Assembly (NCBI GenBank): GCA_910585395.1
Contig: CAJUCK010000005.1
Span: 4,039-50,350 of the forward strand
Length of the DNA: 46,312 bases
Reading direction: 5' to 3'
Source of the DNA: an uncultured Lachnospiraceae bacterium
GTDB lineage: Bacteria > Bacillota > Clostridia > Lachnospirales > Lachnospiraceae
The notes under the pieces were generated by a model, which did not search any database, was not told the DNA's origin, and worked only from the letters and a program-made list of their open reading frames with translations. Position numbers and translations under genes: made by a program. Shown here one piece after another: positions 34,338 through 43,849 of this stretch; within the stretch, counting starts at the first letter, position 1; every line of letters starts with the position of its first letter.

Positions 34338-37150
34338 ACATCTTTCACAAAGTCACATTAAAATTTCTCAAAGAAAACCGTACCCGCACACTGGTAACTA
34401 TTGTGGGAATTATTCTCTCTGCTTCTATGTTTACTGCAGTGACCACCATGGTATCTTCCCTCAGCCAGTATCTGATTAATTATTCCATCTATACGGACGG
34501 AAACTGGTACGGCGCTGCATACGGTTTATCTGTTCAAGACAAAGATAAACTTGCCTCTGACCCGCATACGGAAAATTCCGTATCCATGGAGCTTCTTGGC
34601 TTTTCCCAGCTGGAAACGTCAAATAATGCCAAACCTTATATCTGCGTCTTTGGCATTGAGTCCGATTTTACTGACATGATGCCCATCCATCTAACGCAGG
34701 GCCGCCTGCCAGAGAACAATCAGGAAATCCTGCTCCCAGAACATTTAAAAACAAACGGCGGTATTGCATATGCCCTAAAAGACACCTTGAGCCTTTCACT
34801 TGGAATTCGTATGGACAATGAAGGAAATGTCTTATCTAACAGTGTTTCCTATCTTAATCTTACCGAACCCAACTATAATAGGAAACAGGATGATACTGGC
34901 TTATCTGAAAAACTGATCGAAAGTGAAACACGCACATATACGGTAGTGGGATTCTACGAACGGCCTTCTTTTGAAAATTATGATTCGCCAGGCTACACTG
35001 CGCTTACTGTCAGCGATAACAGCCGCAAAAACCTATATAACCTATACCTTTTGACAGATGCTGGGAAACAGACTGTTTCTGTACTGAATAAGATATTTGA
35101 ACAGGCAGACGCCGAAGAATATAAAGTAAATTATGACCTTCTCAGATATTACGGATATTCTGGTGAAAGCAGCTATAACCGTGTCCTTTACAGCCTTAGC
35201 GCCATACTGATCCTGATTATCATGTTCGGATCCATCTCACTCATATATAATGCTTTTTCGATATCTGTCAGCGAACGTACCAGACAGTTTGGCCTGCTCG
35301 CTTCCATAGGCGCCACCAAACGGCAGCTTACAGGAAGTGTACTTTTTGAAGCGCTGTTCCTAAGCATCATCGGCATTCCCTTAGGAATTTTGTCTGGAAT
35401 ACTTGGTATCTCCATCACCTTGTTTTTTATCCGGGATATGCTGGCTAATGTTTTTGGTTTTTATGTGGGCAGCTATACAATGACACGGCTTTCCATGATT
35501 TTGGGACCTGCCAAAGAAATTTCTCTCAATATTCATCCTTCCTTTAGCGCCATTGCCATTGCGGCCTCTGTCTCTTTGCTGACAGTTATTATCTCCGCCT
35601 ATATCCCTGCACGGCGGGCTATGAAAAAGCCAGCAATTGACGCCATACGACAGGCTGGAGATATTTCTATCCGTTCCTGTAAAATCAGAACTTTAGGTTT
35701 AACGCAAAAATTATTTGGTTTTGAAGGGATGATTGCCACCAAGAACTATAAGCGCAGCCGAAGAAAATACCGTGCCACGGTCATTTCTCTCTTTTTAAGT
35801 ATTGTACTGTTTATCTCTGCCAGCAGTTTCTGCGCCTACCTGACGTTTTCTACGATCAGTGTTGTGAATGATAAGGGTTACGACCTTTCATACTATTTTC
35901 ATTCTGACTCTGATTATACGATAGATTCTATCCATTCCGAGCTGTCAAAAGCACAGGGTGTAACTGACTCCACCTACTCTTTGACATTATACTTTAACTC
36001 TAAAATACCAACCAGTCAATTAAGCCGGGAACTGCAGAATTATCAGAAAAATCTCGCCCAGCAGCGGGAAGAAGAGTACCAGGAATATGAGACCTCACCT
36101 TTAGATTTATTTGTTATCTTTCTGGCTGACGATGATTTTCGGGATTATCTGAGAGAACAGAAGCTTCCTGAAAAAGATTACTTTAACAAAGACGAACCCA
36201 AAGCCGTTCTTTTGGACTCCCTGCGGCTGTACCAGGAAAATGAAAAAAAATTCTACCGTTTCAAAGCATTTTCCAATACAAAAGACATTCGTCTCAACGC
36301 TTATCTGACTCAAGATCAGAAAAATTACTCTTATGCTGGAACAAACAGAAATGAAAACGGCGAGCTCTGCTCTCTTCTCATTAACAATGATACTGATAAA
36401 TCTTTTTATCTGCCTTTGAATGAGTGCCTTGAAATTCCATTTTCCATAGGGGCAGAAGCAGAAGAATCACCAGATTTTTTCTCAGAAAATTCTGAATATG
36501 TCCGGCTGTTTTATCCATACAGTATGATAGACCATGTATTTTCAAATATGAGAGAAGATACCTCTTATTATGAAATATCCGACCTTCCTCTCAGTGAAAA
36601 CCATACGACAGAACTGCTTTTCCAGTGTGAAGATCACAATGCAGCCTATACTTCCATGTCAAATATACTTGCGAATAAAAATCTGTCTTCTTCTTCACTG
36701 TTCAACTATGCAGCCTCTGAAGAAAGCCAGCGCGCCATGGTAAATGTAGTCAACATTTTCTCTTATGGTTTTATTATTTTGATTTCACTGATAGCCGCCG
36801 CAAATGTGTTCAACACCATTTCCACTAATATTAACCTGCGCCGCCGTGAATTTGCCATGTTGAAATCCATCGGCATGACCCCCGGGGCATTTACCAAAAT
36901 GATGAATTTTGAATGTCTTTTGTATGGTTTTAAAGGTTTGATTTATGGTCTTCCTGTCTCCTTTTTTGTCACCTGGCTGATTTACCAGTCTATCAATGAA
37001 GGATTGGAAATGGCATTCTTTGTTCCATGGTACAGTATTGTCATTGCTGTAGGAAGCGTATTTCTAGTAGTGTTTTCTACCATGATCTACTCCATGAGAA
37101 GAATCCGAAAAGAAAACACGATTGATGCTTTAAAAAACGAGAATATTTAA
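34334..37150 (+). CDS. ABC transporter permease, double FtsX domain
   Basis: A 938-residue membrane protein. The first transmembrane helix (~18-40) is followed by a large outside domain (~45-280), then an FtsX block of three helices (~285-440). The second half repeats this layout with a helix at ~485-505, a long outside domain (~510-785) and a last FtsX block with LRRREFAMLKSIGMTPGAFTKMMNFE. The motif ERTRQFGLLASIGATKRQL in the first half is the matching coupling segment. Such permeases move lipids, peptides or antibiotics, or act as mechanotransmitters; the substrate cannot be read. It is coupled to the ATPase gene upstream and ends at a terminator. Confidence 0.93.
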   Translation: MNIFHKVTLKFLKENRTRTLVTIVGIILSASMFTAVTTMVSSLSQYLINYSIYTDGNWYGAAYGLSVQDKDKLASDPHTENSVSMELLGFSQLETSNNAKPYICVFGIESDFTDMMPIHLTQGRLPENNQEILLPEHLKTNGGIAYALKDTLSLSLGIRMDNEGNVLSNSVSYLNLTEPNYNRKQDDTGLSEKLIESETRTYTVVGFYERPSFENYDSPGYTALTVSDNSRKNLYNLYLLTDAGKQTVSVLNKIFEQADAEEYKVNYDLLRYYGYSGESSYNRVLYSLSAILILIIMFGSISLIYNAFSISVSERTRQFGLLASIGATKRQLTGSVLFEALFLSIIGIPLGILSGILGISITLFFIRDMLANVFGFYVGSYTMTRLSMILGPAKEISLNIHPSFSAIAIAASVSLLTVIISAYIPARRAMKKPAIDAIRQAGDISIRSCKIRTLGLTQKLFGFEGMIATKNYKRSRRKYRATVISLFLSIVLFISASSFCAYLTFSTISVVNDKGYDLSYYFHSDSDYTIDSIHSELSKAQGVTDSTYSLTLYFNSKIPTSQLSRELQNYQKNLAQQREEEYQEYETSPLDLFVIFLADDDFRDYLREQKLPEKDYFNKDEPKAVLLDSLRLYQENEKKFYRFKAFSNTKDIRLNAYLTQDQKNYSYAGTNRNENGELCSLLINNDTDKSFYLPLNECLEIPFSIGAEAEESPDFFSENSEYVRLFYPYSMIDHVFSNMREDTSYYEISDLPLSENHTTELLFQCEDHNAAYTSMSNILANKNLSSSSLFNYAASEESQRAMVNVVNIFSYGFIILISLIAAANVFNTISTNINLRRREFAMLKSIGMTPGAFTKMMNFECLLYGFKGLIYGLPVSFFVTWLIYQSINEGLEMAFFVPWYSIVIAVGSVFLVVFSTMIYSMRRIRKENTIDALKNENI

Positions 37151-37157
37151 CAAAGAA

Positions 37158-37196
37158 AGAAGTATCTGACCAGTAGTATCAGATACTTCTCTTTTT
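37158..37196 (+). terminator. Terminator of the ABC operon
   Basis: A perfect 12-bp stem, AGAAGTATCTGA (37158-37169) with TCAGATACTTCT (37179-37190), then CTTTTTAT. Confidence 0.88.
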
Positions 37197-37260
37197 ATAG
37201 CGGTATATCCTGCAGAATGGTTATTGATCGGCATTGGCTGCCCTCTCAATCGTTCAATAT

Positions 37261-39366
37261 CTAAAATCCTGGCGCACCTTCCAGCGGTTCTCCCATCTCT
37301 GGCGTAATCGCCTCCTGTTCCTGGCCTTGCATATACTCATTGTTGTCCAAAGGCGCTTTCTGCTCATCAATAAAAGGCAGGAAATTTACTGGCTCCAGAT
37401 TCTGATGCAGAAGTTCCATAAAATTTCTCCAGATATTGCCAGGGTAACTTGCTCCAGACAAGCCCGGCAGTTCTCTTGGCATATCATATCCCACCCACAC
37501 GCTGGTGGTATAATAACTGGTATACCCTACAAACCATCCATCTTTATTATCATTGGTAGTACCCGTTTTTCCTGCACAAGGCATATTGCTGAGGGCAAGC
37601 CCGCGTCCTGTTCCCTCCTGGACTGCTGAAACCAGCATATCTGTCATCATTCTGGCAGCATTCATCTTATAGACTTCCTTCTCTTCATTCTTAGTCTCCA
37701 CGATGACATTATCCTGAGCATCCGTGATACGCATAATACAAGTAGGCTCCCGAAATCTGCCGTCATTTGCCAGCGCTGCATAGGCAGAGGCCATTTCCAC
37801 TGCCGACACTCCATTGGTAAAACCGCCCAGTGCGCTGGTGGGACGTTCATCTCTTTTATCCAGTCTGGCAAAATTCATAGCTTTCAGATAATCAAGCCCC
37901 ACCTGAGGCGTCAGTTCTTCTAACAGATTCCAGGCAACTGTATTCTTTGATTTCTGTACAGCATAGCGCAGGCTGACGCTTCCTTCATAGGAGTCGCCTG
38001 AATTTGAAGGTCCCTCCTCTGTCTTAACATCCTGAACCACAGAATCCGGCGTATAATTTCTCTCCAGTGCAGGCGTGTAGACGATCAGCGGCTTTATGGA
38101 ACTTCCAGGCTGGCGAAAACTCTGGTAAGCACGATTGAGAGTATAGCCGGAAAGATTCTGGTTTCTGCCCCCCACAATCGCTTTCACAAATCCTGTGTGG
38201 TTATCCACACAAACTGCTGAACCCTGCAAGGTATAAATTCCATCCTCTGTCTGCTCTGTAAACTCAGCCAGAGTATTATCTACGGTATCCTGAAGCAGCT
38301 GCTGCATGTTCAAATCAATGGAAGTATAAATCCGGTATCCTTTGCTGTACAGACTTTTCTGACATTCACTGTACAAAAGATCATACTCTTCTTCATAAGA
38401 GCTGCGCTCCTCTTCTGACGCAAACTCTGTGCGAAATTCAAAGCCTCCCTCTGCCATCAGTGCGCGAATGGCACAGTTATAAGTATAAGTTTCCACATAA
38501 TCATTCTTCATTTTCTGAGAAGGATTGAGGGTAATCTGTTCTGCTTTTGCCTCATTACAAGTATCCTGGCTAATCTTTCCATCATCATGCATCTGGTCTA
38601 AAATACGGTCGCGGCGTTTTAATGTATTCTCCATACGCACCACCGGGTCATACAGACTGGGATTATTGGGAATGGCACACAGAAACGCAATCTGAGACAA
38701 GTCCAGATTACTCACTTCGGTACTGAAATATCCTTTGCTTGCCGCCTGAATCCCATAATAACCATTTCCAAAATAGACATTATTGAGGTAAAACTCCATA
38801 ATCTTATTCTTGCTGTAGACCTTTTCCAGTTCCACAGCAATGAACATCTCTTCAATCTTCCTTTCCCACTTCACATCATGGTTCAAAAAAATATTTCTGG
38901 AAAGCTGCTGAGTAATGGTGCTGCCGCCCTGCGTTACTTTTCCATTCTGAATCATCGCCTTGGCGGCACGCATAATTGCCTTTATATCAATTCCATTGTG
39001 ACGGTAAAATTTTTTGTCTTCAATGCTCACCATTGCCGCTGCTGCATAGGGGGGAATATCTTCATAGTCCAGATAGTACACGTCCTTTTCCCCCTTTAAA
39101 GTAGAAACCAGATTCCCATTGGCATCATATACCAGACTGGTCTGGACAGAGCGAAAGGTTTCTTCATTTGATTCACGTACCAGTTTCTTAGCCTCCTGCT
39201 GCAATGCATTTACCTTCTGGGCATAACCGCCAAAATAGTACCAGCCAAGCCCAGCCGCAACAACAATCAAAAATAAAACCTGAATTCTTACAAAAAACCA
39301 AAATAAACGATATTTTTTCTTATGCTTTTTTTTCTTATGACTTTTTTTCTGCTTATTTTCACTCAT
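37261..39366 (-). CDS. Class A penicillin-binding protein (PBP1A-like)
   Basis: A 701-residue bifunctional cell-wall synthase. A very basic cytoplasmic N-terminus (1-20) and one membrane helix (~21-44) precede the GT51 transglycosylase (~75-260) with E116 in EDKKFYRHNG and GGSTITQQLSRN. The transpeptidase (~330-640) has S422-x-x-K425 in PGSSIKP, SKN in VQKSKNTVAW and K600-T-G in AGKTGTTNDNKDGWFVGY. An acidic tail follows. The start at 39364-39366 has TAGGAAAG that overlaps the stop of the SbcC-like gene 9 bases upstream, so translation is probably coupled. It is last in a three-gene operon with nuclease-like proteins, an unusual partnership. Confidence 0.95.
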   Translation of the reverse strand: MSENKQKKSHKKKKHKKKYRLFWFFVRIQVLFLIVVAAGLGWYYFGGYAQKVNALQQEAKKLVRESNEETFRSVQTSLVYDANGNLVSTLKGEKDVYYLDYEDIPPYAAAAMVSIEDKKFYRHNGIDIKAIMRAAKAMIQNGKVTQGGSTITQQLSRNIFLNHDVKWERKIEEMFIAVELEKVYSKNKIMEFYLNNVYFGNGYYGIQAASKGYFSTEVSNLDLSQIAFLCAIPNNPSLYDPVVRMENTLKRRDRILDQMHDDGKISQDTCNEAKAEQITLNPSQKMKNDYVETYTYNCAIRALMAEGGFEFRTEFASEEERSSYEEEYDLLYSECQKSLYSKGYRIYTSIDLNMQQLLQDTVDNTLAEFTEQTEDGIYTLQGSAVCVDNHTGFVKAIVGGRNQNLSGYTLNRAYQSFRQPGSSIKPLIVYTPALERNYTPDSVVQDVKTEEGPSNSGDSYEGSVSLRYAVQKSKNTVAWNLLEELTPQVGLDYLKAMNFARLDKRDERPTSALGGFTNGVSAVEMASAYAALANDGRFREPTCIMRITDAQDNVIVETKNEEKEVYKMNAARMMTDMLVSAVQEGTGRGLALSNMPCAGKTGTTNDNKDGWFVGYTSYYTTSVWVGYDMPRELPGLSGASYPGNIWRNFMELLHQNLEPVNFLPFIDEQKAPLDNNEYMQGQEQEAITPEMGEPLEGAPGF

Positions 39367-39375
39367 GGGTCTTTC

Positions 39376-41025
39376 CTATCTGCTCAACATAATTTTTCCG
39401 TAGGGAATGTGGTTCCTCTCCAGAATCTCCATTTCACGTCTCTGGCAGGTAAACAGGAAAATCTGCCCTTTCTGTCTGCCCAGCCATTGTAACGCTGCCT
39501 CCAGACGTTTCTCGTCAAAAGCTGCAAATACCTCATCCAAAATAATTGGCATGGATTCTTCCTGTGTAAACATGCCGCCTGCGCCAAACCGCAGCGCCAC
39601 ATACATCTGTTCCATAACACCTTGGCTGAGCTGCCAGGGATGAAGGCTGCGATTGTCTTTTTCCACCATAAGGTTCATCTGGTCATCAAGTCCAATTGTA
39701 TCATATTTTCCCTTTGTCATTTCCGCCAGAATCTGAGACATTACCTGTTCCAGCTGCTTTCTGGTATCATGATAAATATCCTGGGACAAGGTCTGCAGGG
39801 TTGCATATGCCAGTTCATAGGCTTCAATCCTCTGCTTTAATTCCTTTTCCTCTTCTGCCGCCTCCAGGGCCTCCTCCATCTCCTCTTGAAGATTTATCAG
39901 TAACGCCTGTTTCTCTGCAAGCTGTTCCTGCAGCAGCGCCTCCACTGCCTGATGTTTCGCCTGTTTCTCCTGCTCCTCATGCACGCGCTTCCACTCCATA
40001 TCTCTGGAAGCAGAAATGGTGAGTTCCTTTGCCTCTTCCTGCTGCTGACGGCGAATCAGCCTAAGATTTCTCTCCTTCTGCAGCCAATAACATACACTTC
40101 CAATCCCTCCCAAAAATATAAACAGCAAAAACAGTTCCAGAGCCATCCAGCCCAAACCTGACTGTCCAAGGGGATGGCTCAATGCATTGATAATGCCAAA
40201 AATCAGTCCGGCCAAAGCAGCTGCAAACGAAACACCGCCCCGCAGGAGATATCTCTGCTGCTTTTTCTTTTGACGGATATCGCGGAGATATTCAGCCATC
40301 TGGTTGGTATCACGTTCAGGTATGATCATATTTGTGTGCTGTCCCGAAATATTTACAAGACTTTCTTTCTGCTGGCTTTGGAGCTGCTCAATATCTTCTT
40401 TGAGGATATTTTCCTCCAGACGCAGCTTTTCCAGTGTCTCTTTCCGCTGCTCTGTCTCTTCCTTATATCGCTGTTCTGTCTCTTCTTTTTTCTCCTTAAG
40501 ACGCTTTCTCGCACCTGTCAGGTCTATTTCACCTTCGCTTCCAGTAGATGCATTTACAAAGTAATTTTGCAGGACTTCTGCAAATTCTTCTTTTGTTTCA
40601 ATTTCTGCCTGCCGGATGCAGTATGTATTTTCATAAGCTGTTTTCTTCATTCCTCCCAGCAGCATTTCCAAATCTCCCTGCTCAACAGACAGCTTCTCTC
40701 CGTCCTTTTCATTGACGAGTTTTGCTGATTTTTCTTTGTGGTAGAAATTCCGCTCCAGGAAAAAAGGCTTTCCTCCCACAGTAAATTTCATTCCTCCAGC
40801 ATAACAGGAGCCGCTGTTCCACGGCTCATACTGCTGATAGTTATCATTTTTTACAGAACCGTCCTGCTGCCTCTCTATACCAAACAGCATTCCCGTAATA
40901 AACTGCTGCATTGTAGATTTTCCCGTCTCATTTTCTCCATAAATCACGTTCAGCCCAGGAAGAGGGCGGACATTGATATTTTGGAGTTTTCCAAAATTTT
41001 TAATTTGAATCTCTGTTATCTTCAT
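39376..41025 (-). CDS. Short SbcC/YhaN-like AAA ATPase with central membrane hairpin
   Basis: A 549-residue RecF/SMC-type ATPase. The N-terminal IKNFGKLQNINV is followed by Walker A GENETGKST (30-38) and a Q-loop region. A coiled coil (~165-225), two membrane-spanning segments in the middle (~265-320, GGVSFAAALAGLIFGII and ELFLLFIFLGGIGSVCYWL) and a second coiled coil (~320-400) come next. The C-terminus has LSQGVMEQMYVALRFG as signature and IILDEVFAAFD as Walker B. It is much shorter than SbcC/Rad50 and has no zinc hook (C-x-x-C), resembling Bacillus YhaN in layout. Its start overlaps the SbcD-like gene by 4 bases (ATGA). Confidence 0.85.
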   Translation of the reverse strand: MKITEIQIKNFGKLQNINVRPLPGLNVIYGENETGKSTMQQFITGMLFGIERQQDGSVKNDNYQQYEPWNSGSCYAGGMKFTVGGKPFFLERNFYHKEKSAKLVNEKDGEKLSVEQGDLEMLLGGMKKTAYENTYCIRQAEIETKEEFAEVLQNYFVNASTGSEGEIDLTGARKRLKEKKEETEQRYKEETEQRKETLEKLRLEENILKEDIEQLQSQQKESLVNISGQHTNMIIPERDTNQMAEYLRDIRQKKKQQRYLLRGGVSFAAALAGLIFGIINALSHPLGQSGLGWMALELFLLFIFLGGIGSVCYWLQKERNLRLIRRQQQEEAKELTISASRDMEWKRVHEEQEKQAKHQAVEALLQEQLAEKQALLINLQEEMEEALEAAEEEKELKQRIEAYELAYATLQTLSQDIYHDTRKQLEQVMSQILAEMTKGKYDTIGLDDQMNLMVEKDNRSLHPWQLSQGVMEQMYVALRFGAGGMFTQEESMPIILDEVFAAFDEKRLEAALQWLGRQKGQIFLFTCQRREMEILERNHIPYGKIMLSR

Positions 41026-42068
41026 TCTGCCATTAACGCCTCCACGCCATAATATAGTGCTTTTTTCGTAACTTCGTTCTGAGGCATTTCCTCCAACGCT
41101 CTGATGTATCTTCCCAATATCTGCTGTCCATACTTAAGCTTAAGCTTCTCAAAATCGTAATCAGCCCTGCATTTATCAACAACCTGCACCACACGGTCCA
41201 TATTCTTGAGCTCTCCAGCGTCCATCGGATGCTGCTCATCGCAGAATCCATTTAAAGTAATTCTGAATTTCTGATATTGGGGAGCCGTTTGAATTCTCGA
41301 TATAACAAACTCCTGCAGTGCTTTCTGGGTAATCTCTGGACTGACTTTCAGATTCAAAGGAACATATTCACAATAATGCAGGGGAACAAATTCTGTTTTG
41401 CACTTATGATTTTTGATTTCTCCAAGAAAATATCCATGTTCTCCAGTATCATTACAGTCCACAGGCTGCAGCGCCCCTGCCATCACCACCTTATTCTTTA
41501 CAATCTCCATGGGTTTGTGGATATGGCCAAATGCCGCGTAATCAAAAGCGCTTCTATCAAAATCATTGCTGCGGAAAGGAACATGCTTCTCATCTCCTCC
41601 ATGTGCCAGCAGAATATTACAGTAATCGCCTTCTTTCACCTGAATATCTTTATAAAGAGGCTGTGTAATCTCCTTATGGCAGTAGCTGAAACCGTACACT
41701 CTGGTATTGAGTCCTTCCAGCTCCACATATTCCATCTGTTCCTGTTTGAACAAATGTACATTTTCTCCCCAGTGAAAAGTACGATAGCATGATTCCGCTG
41801 TGAGATAATCACGGTTTCCGGCAATCATTACCACCTGCGTCTGCGGTATTTTAGAAAACAGGCTGTTCACCTCTTTTAATTCCCGCATAAGCGGCTGTCT
41901 GTGAAATAAGTCCCCTGCAATCAGAAGTATCTGAACCTGCTGTGCTTTTGCCCTGTCAATCACCTCTGAAAATGCCTTCCAGCCATACTGCTCCTGCTTC
42001 TCTCCCCTGATTCTTTCTCTGTCAGACTTCGTCCCCAAATGTATATCGGCTATATGAATAAACTTCAT
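41022..42068 (-). CDS. SbcD/Mre11-like metallophosphoesterase (YhaO-like) with GNHD changed to GNRD
   Basis: A 348-residue phosphoesterase of the SbcD/Mre11/YhaO type, expected to form a nuclease with the coupled SbcC-like ATPase. Metal motifs: D8-x-H10 in HIADIHLG, GD at 52-53 in IAGDLFH, N85, LLAHGG and FGHIHKP. Where the family has GNHD, with the histidine acting in catalysis, this protein reads G-N-R86-D; the codon is CGT at 41811-41813. All other ligands are present. The start follows AAAGGAG. It is first in the operon with the ATPase and the PBP. Exonuclease activity may be reduced or lost, or another residue may serve. Confidence 0.86.
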   Translation of the reverse strand: MKFIHIADIHLGTKSDRERIRGEKQEQYGWKAFSEVIDRAKAQQVQILLIAGDLFHRQPLMRELKEVNSLFSKIPQTQVVMIAGNRDYLTAESCYRTFHWGENVHLFKQEQMEYVELEGLNTRVYGFSYCHKEITQPLYKDIQVKEGDYCNILLAHGGDEKHVPFRSNDFDRSAFDYAAFGHIHKPMEIVKNKVVMAGALQPVDCNDTGEHGYFLGEIKNHKCKTEFVPLHYCEYVPLNLKVSPEITQKALQEFVISRIQTAPQYQKFRITLNGFCDEQHPMDAGELKNMDRVVQVVDKCRADYDFEKLKLKYGQQILGRYIRALEEMPQNEVTKKALYYGVEALMAE

Positions 42069-42154
42069 GAAAGTTTCTCCTTTGTATTCTCTATTAATTT
42101 TGATAAAATATTTTGTAGATTTCTGTCATTTACCTTTATTAAAACAATAACTTT

Positions 42155-42183
42155 ATTATATTTCAAAAAAATAAAATATACAA
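42155..42183 (-). promoter_or_regulatory. Promoter of the SbcD-SbcC-PBP operon
   Basis: Minus-strand TTGTAT (42178-42183), 17-base spacer, TATAAT (42155-42160), about 87 bases before the first gene. Confidence 0.6.
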
Positions 42184-42236
42184 GTCGTTTGACGTCCCTG
42201 TTCCGCATTTTGTGAATTCACAACACGAAAAAGGAC

Positions 42237-42265
42237 TTGTTGAAACAATTTTATTTTTGTATACT
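42237..42265 (+). promoter_or_regulatory. Promoter of the deacetylase gene
   Basis: TTGTTG (42237-42242), 17-base spacer, TATACT (42260-42265), 33 bases ahead of the start. Confidence 0.55.
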
Positions 42266-42298
42266 AATACAGGAATGAAATATAAAAGGAGAACTGAC

Positions 42299-43282
42299 AT
42301 GAAGAAAAAAACATTAATCACTGTACTGGCATGTATCGTTCTGCTCCTGTGCAGCAGCGGATTTCTGGGATTTCAATATCTGAACTTGAACGGACGCTGC
42401 CAAACCTTGGAAACACAGGCGTCTCAGCTCCAGAAGGATAATTCTGAATTGAACACTCAGTTATCGGACAGCAACGCCAAACTAGAAGAAAAAGAAGCTT
42501 ACCTGGATGGACAGAAAGAATATATCTCAGAATTATCTCATCAGATAGATACTCTGGCTGAAAATAAGGACTCAGAAGACTCAGAGGAAGACAGTTCCTC
42601 CACAAAAGACAGCGGCAGCGACCCTTACCCCAGTCTCTATGCTGAGGGCTTTGGCCCTCTGGAAGAAGATACTGAAAAAACTGCATACCTTACATTTGAT
42701 GACGGTCCTTCCAGTCTCACCCCCAAAGTTCTGGATCTGCTGGATGAATACGATGCCAAAGCAACTTTTTTTGTTGTATGTAAAAACAATGAAGAATATG
42801 CCAAATACTTACCTGAAATCGTAAAAAGAGGGCATACTCTTGCCCTCCATTCTTACAGCCACAGTTACAGTCAGATTTATGCTTCGCAGGACGCATTTCT
42901 GTCTGATTTCGAAAAAGTATATGACTGGGTGGTGGAAAACACTGGATACACCCCCTCCCTGTTCCGCTTTCCCGGAGGCAGCAATAACGGCTCTTCCTAT
43001 GTAGTCACTGAGATTATTGACGAATTGGAACGCCGGGGATTCCAATACTTTGACTGGAATGTCAGCTCCGGGGACGGCAGCAATCTTACCACCAGGGAAA
43101 ATATTATTGACAATATCTGCAATAACATCGGAAATGCAGAACATCCAGTAGTGCTGATGCACGACGGAAGCGGAAAAAATGCCACTCTTTCTGCACTCCC
43201 CACGGTTCTGAAACGACTGTCAGAAAAAGGTTATGAATTCCGTGCACTGGATAAAACGGTCCCGTCCGTACATTACCGTTAA
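42299..43282 (+). CDS. Membrane-anchored polysaccharide deacetylase (CE4)
   Basis: A 327-residue surface enzyme removing N-acetyl (or O-acetyl) groups from peptidoglycan or another polymer. An N-terminal membrane anchor (~7-28) is followed by a coiled-coil stalk (~35-85), an acidic Ser/Asp-rich linker (~88-110) and the NodB domain (~118-320). CE4 motifs: TFDDGPS (metal Asp pair), LHSYSHSY (His ligands, H-x3-H), RFPGGS, DWNVSSGD and VLMHDG. ATG 42299 follows AAAAGGAG; the longer upstream frame has no ribosome site. It converges with spoVT. Confidence 0.92.
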   Translation: MKKKTLITVLACIVLLLCSSGFLGFQYLNLNGRCQTLETQASQLQKDNSELNTQLSDSNAKLEEKEAYLDGQKEYISELSHQIDTLAENKDSEDSEEDSSSTKDSGSDPYPSLYAEGFGPLEEDTEKTAYLTFDDGPSSLTPKVLDLLDEYDAKATFFVVCKNNEEYAKYLPEIVKRGHTLALHSYSHSYSQIYASQDAFLSDFEKVYDWVVENTGYTPSLFRFPGGSNNGSSYVVTEIIDELERRGFQYFDWNVSSGDGSNLTTRENIIDNICNNIGNAEHPVVLMHDGSGKNATLSALPTVLKRLSEKGYEFRALDKTVPSVHYR

Positions 43283-43309
43283 ACAGATGGAGCTTACTGT
43301 TCCATCTGT
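43283..43309. other. Small hairpin between deacetylase and spoVT
   Basis: ACAGATGGA (43283-43291) pairs with TCCATCTGT (43301-43309). It starts right after the deacetylase stop and holds the spoVT stop in its loop. No real T run follows on either side, so termination would be weak. Confidence 0.4.
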
Positions 43310-43842
43310 CTCCCCAAAAATCCTGCGGCAACTCTGGCAAGTTTGCTCTCAGTCTCGCCCACTGTGGCATTATCGTCTCTGTTGAACATTACCACAGAAC
43401 CAATGGCATCTCCCTCACAGATTATGGTAGATACTACCTGAGACTGAAATTCTCCGGAATCATCCAGGGTAATCTTCACAAATCCTTTGTCATCCTTGCG
43501 GGCACAGAAGGTTTCCCTGTCGGTGATGACATTTTCTAACTGCTTACTGATAGGCTTTCCGTCAAATTCCTTTTTTCCGGTGCCTGCCGCAGCAATCACG
43601 TGGTCTCTGTCTGTAATGCATACCAGGCAGCCGCTGGTCTGGGCAAGGCTTTCTGCATACAAACCGGCGAACTGCCCCAGCTCTCCTATTGGAGAGTATT
43701 TTTTCAAAATAATCTCTCCTTCACGGTCTGTAAAAATCTCCAGTGGATCTCCCTCCCTAATCCGCAGTGTACGCCGTATCTCTTTCGGAACTACTACCCT
43801 TCCCAAATCATCTATTCTTCGAACAATTCCTGTTGCTTTCAT
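43294..43842 (-). CDS. spoVT: Stage V sporulation protein T
   Basis: A 182-residue forespore transcription regulator. The N-terminal AbrB-type swapped-hairpin DNA-binding domain (1-50) reads MKATGIVRRIDDLGRVVVPKEIRRTL. A GAF-like ligand domain (~55-178) carries LAQTSGCLVCITDRDHVIAAAG. Length and both domains match SpoVT, not the shorter AbrB. In Bacillus it is made under sigma-G and tunes sigma-G genes. The start at 43840-43842 follows GGAGG at 7 bases. That ribosome site is one arm of a 12-bp inverted repeat. The gene implies that the host forms spores. Confidence 0.94.
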   Translation of the reverse strand: MKATGIVRRIDDLGRVVVPKEIRRTLRIREGDPLEIFTDREGEIILKKYSPIGELGQFAGLYAESLAQTSGCLVCITDRDHVIAAAGTGKKEFDGKPISKQLENVITDRETFCARKDDKGFVKITLDDSGEFQSQVVSTIICEGDAIGSVVMFNRDDNATVGETESKLARVAAGFLGRQMEQ

Positions 43843-43849
43843 AAAAAAT

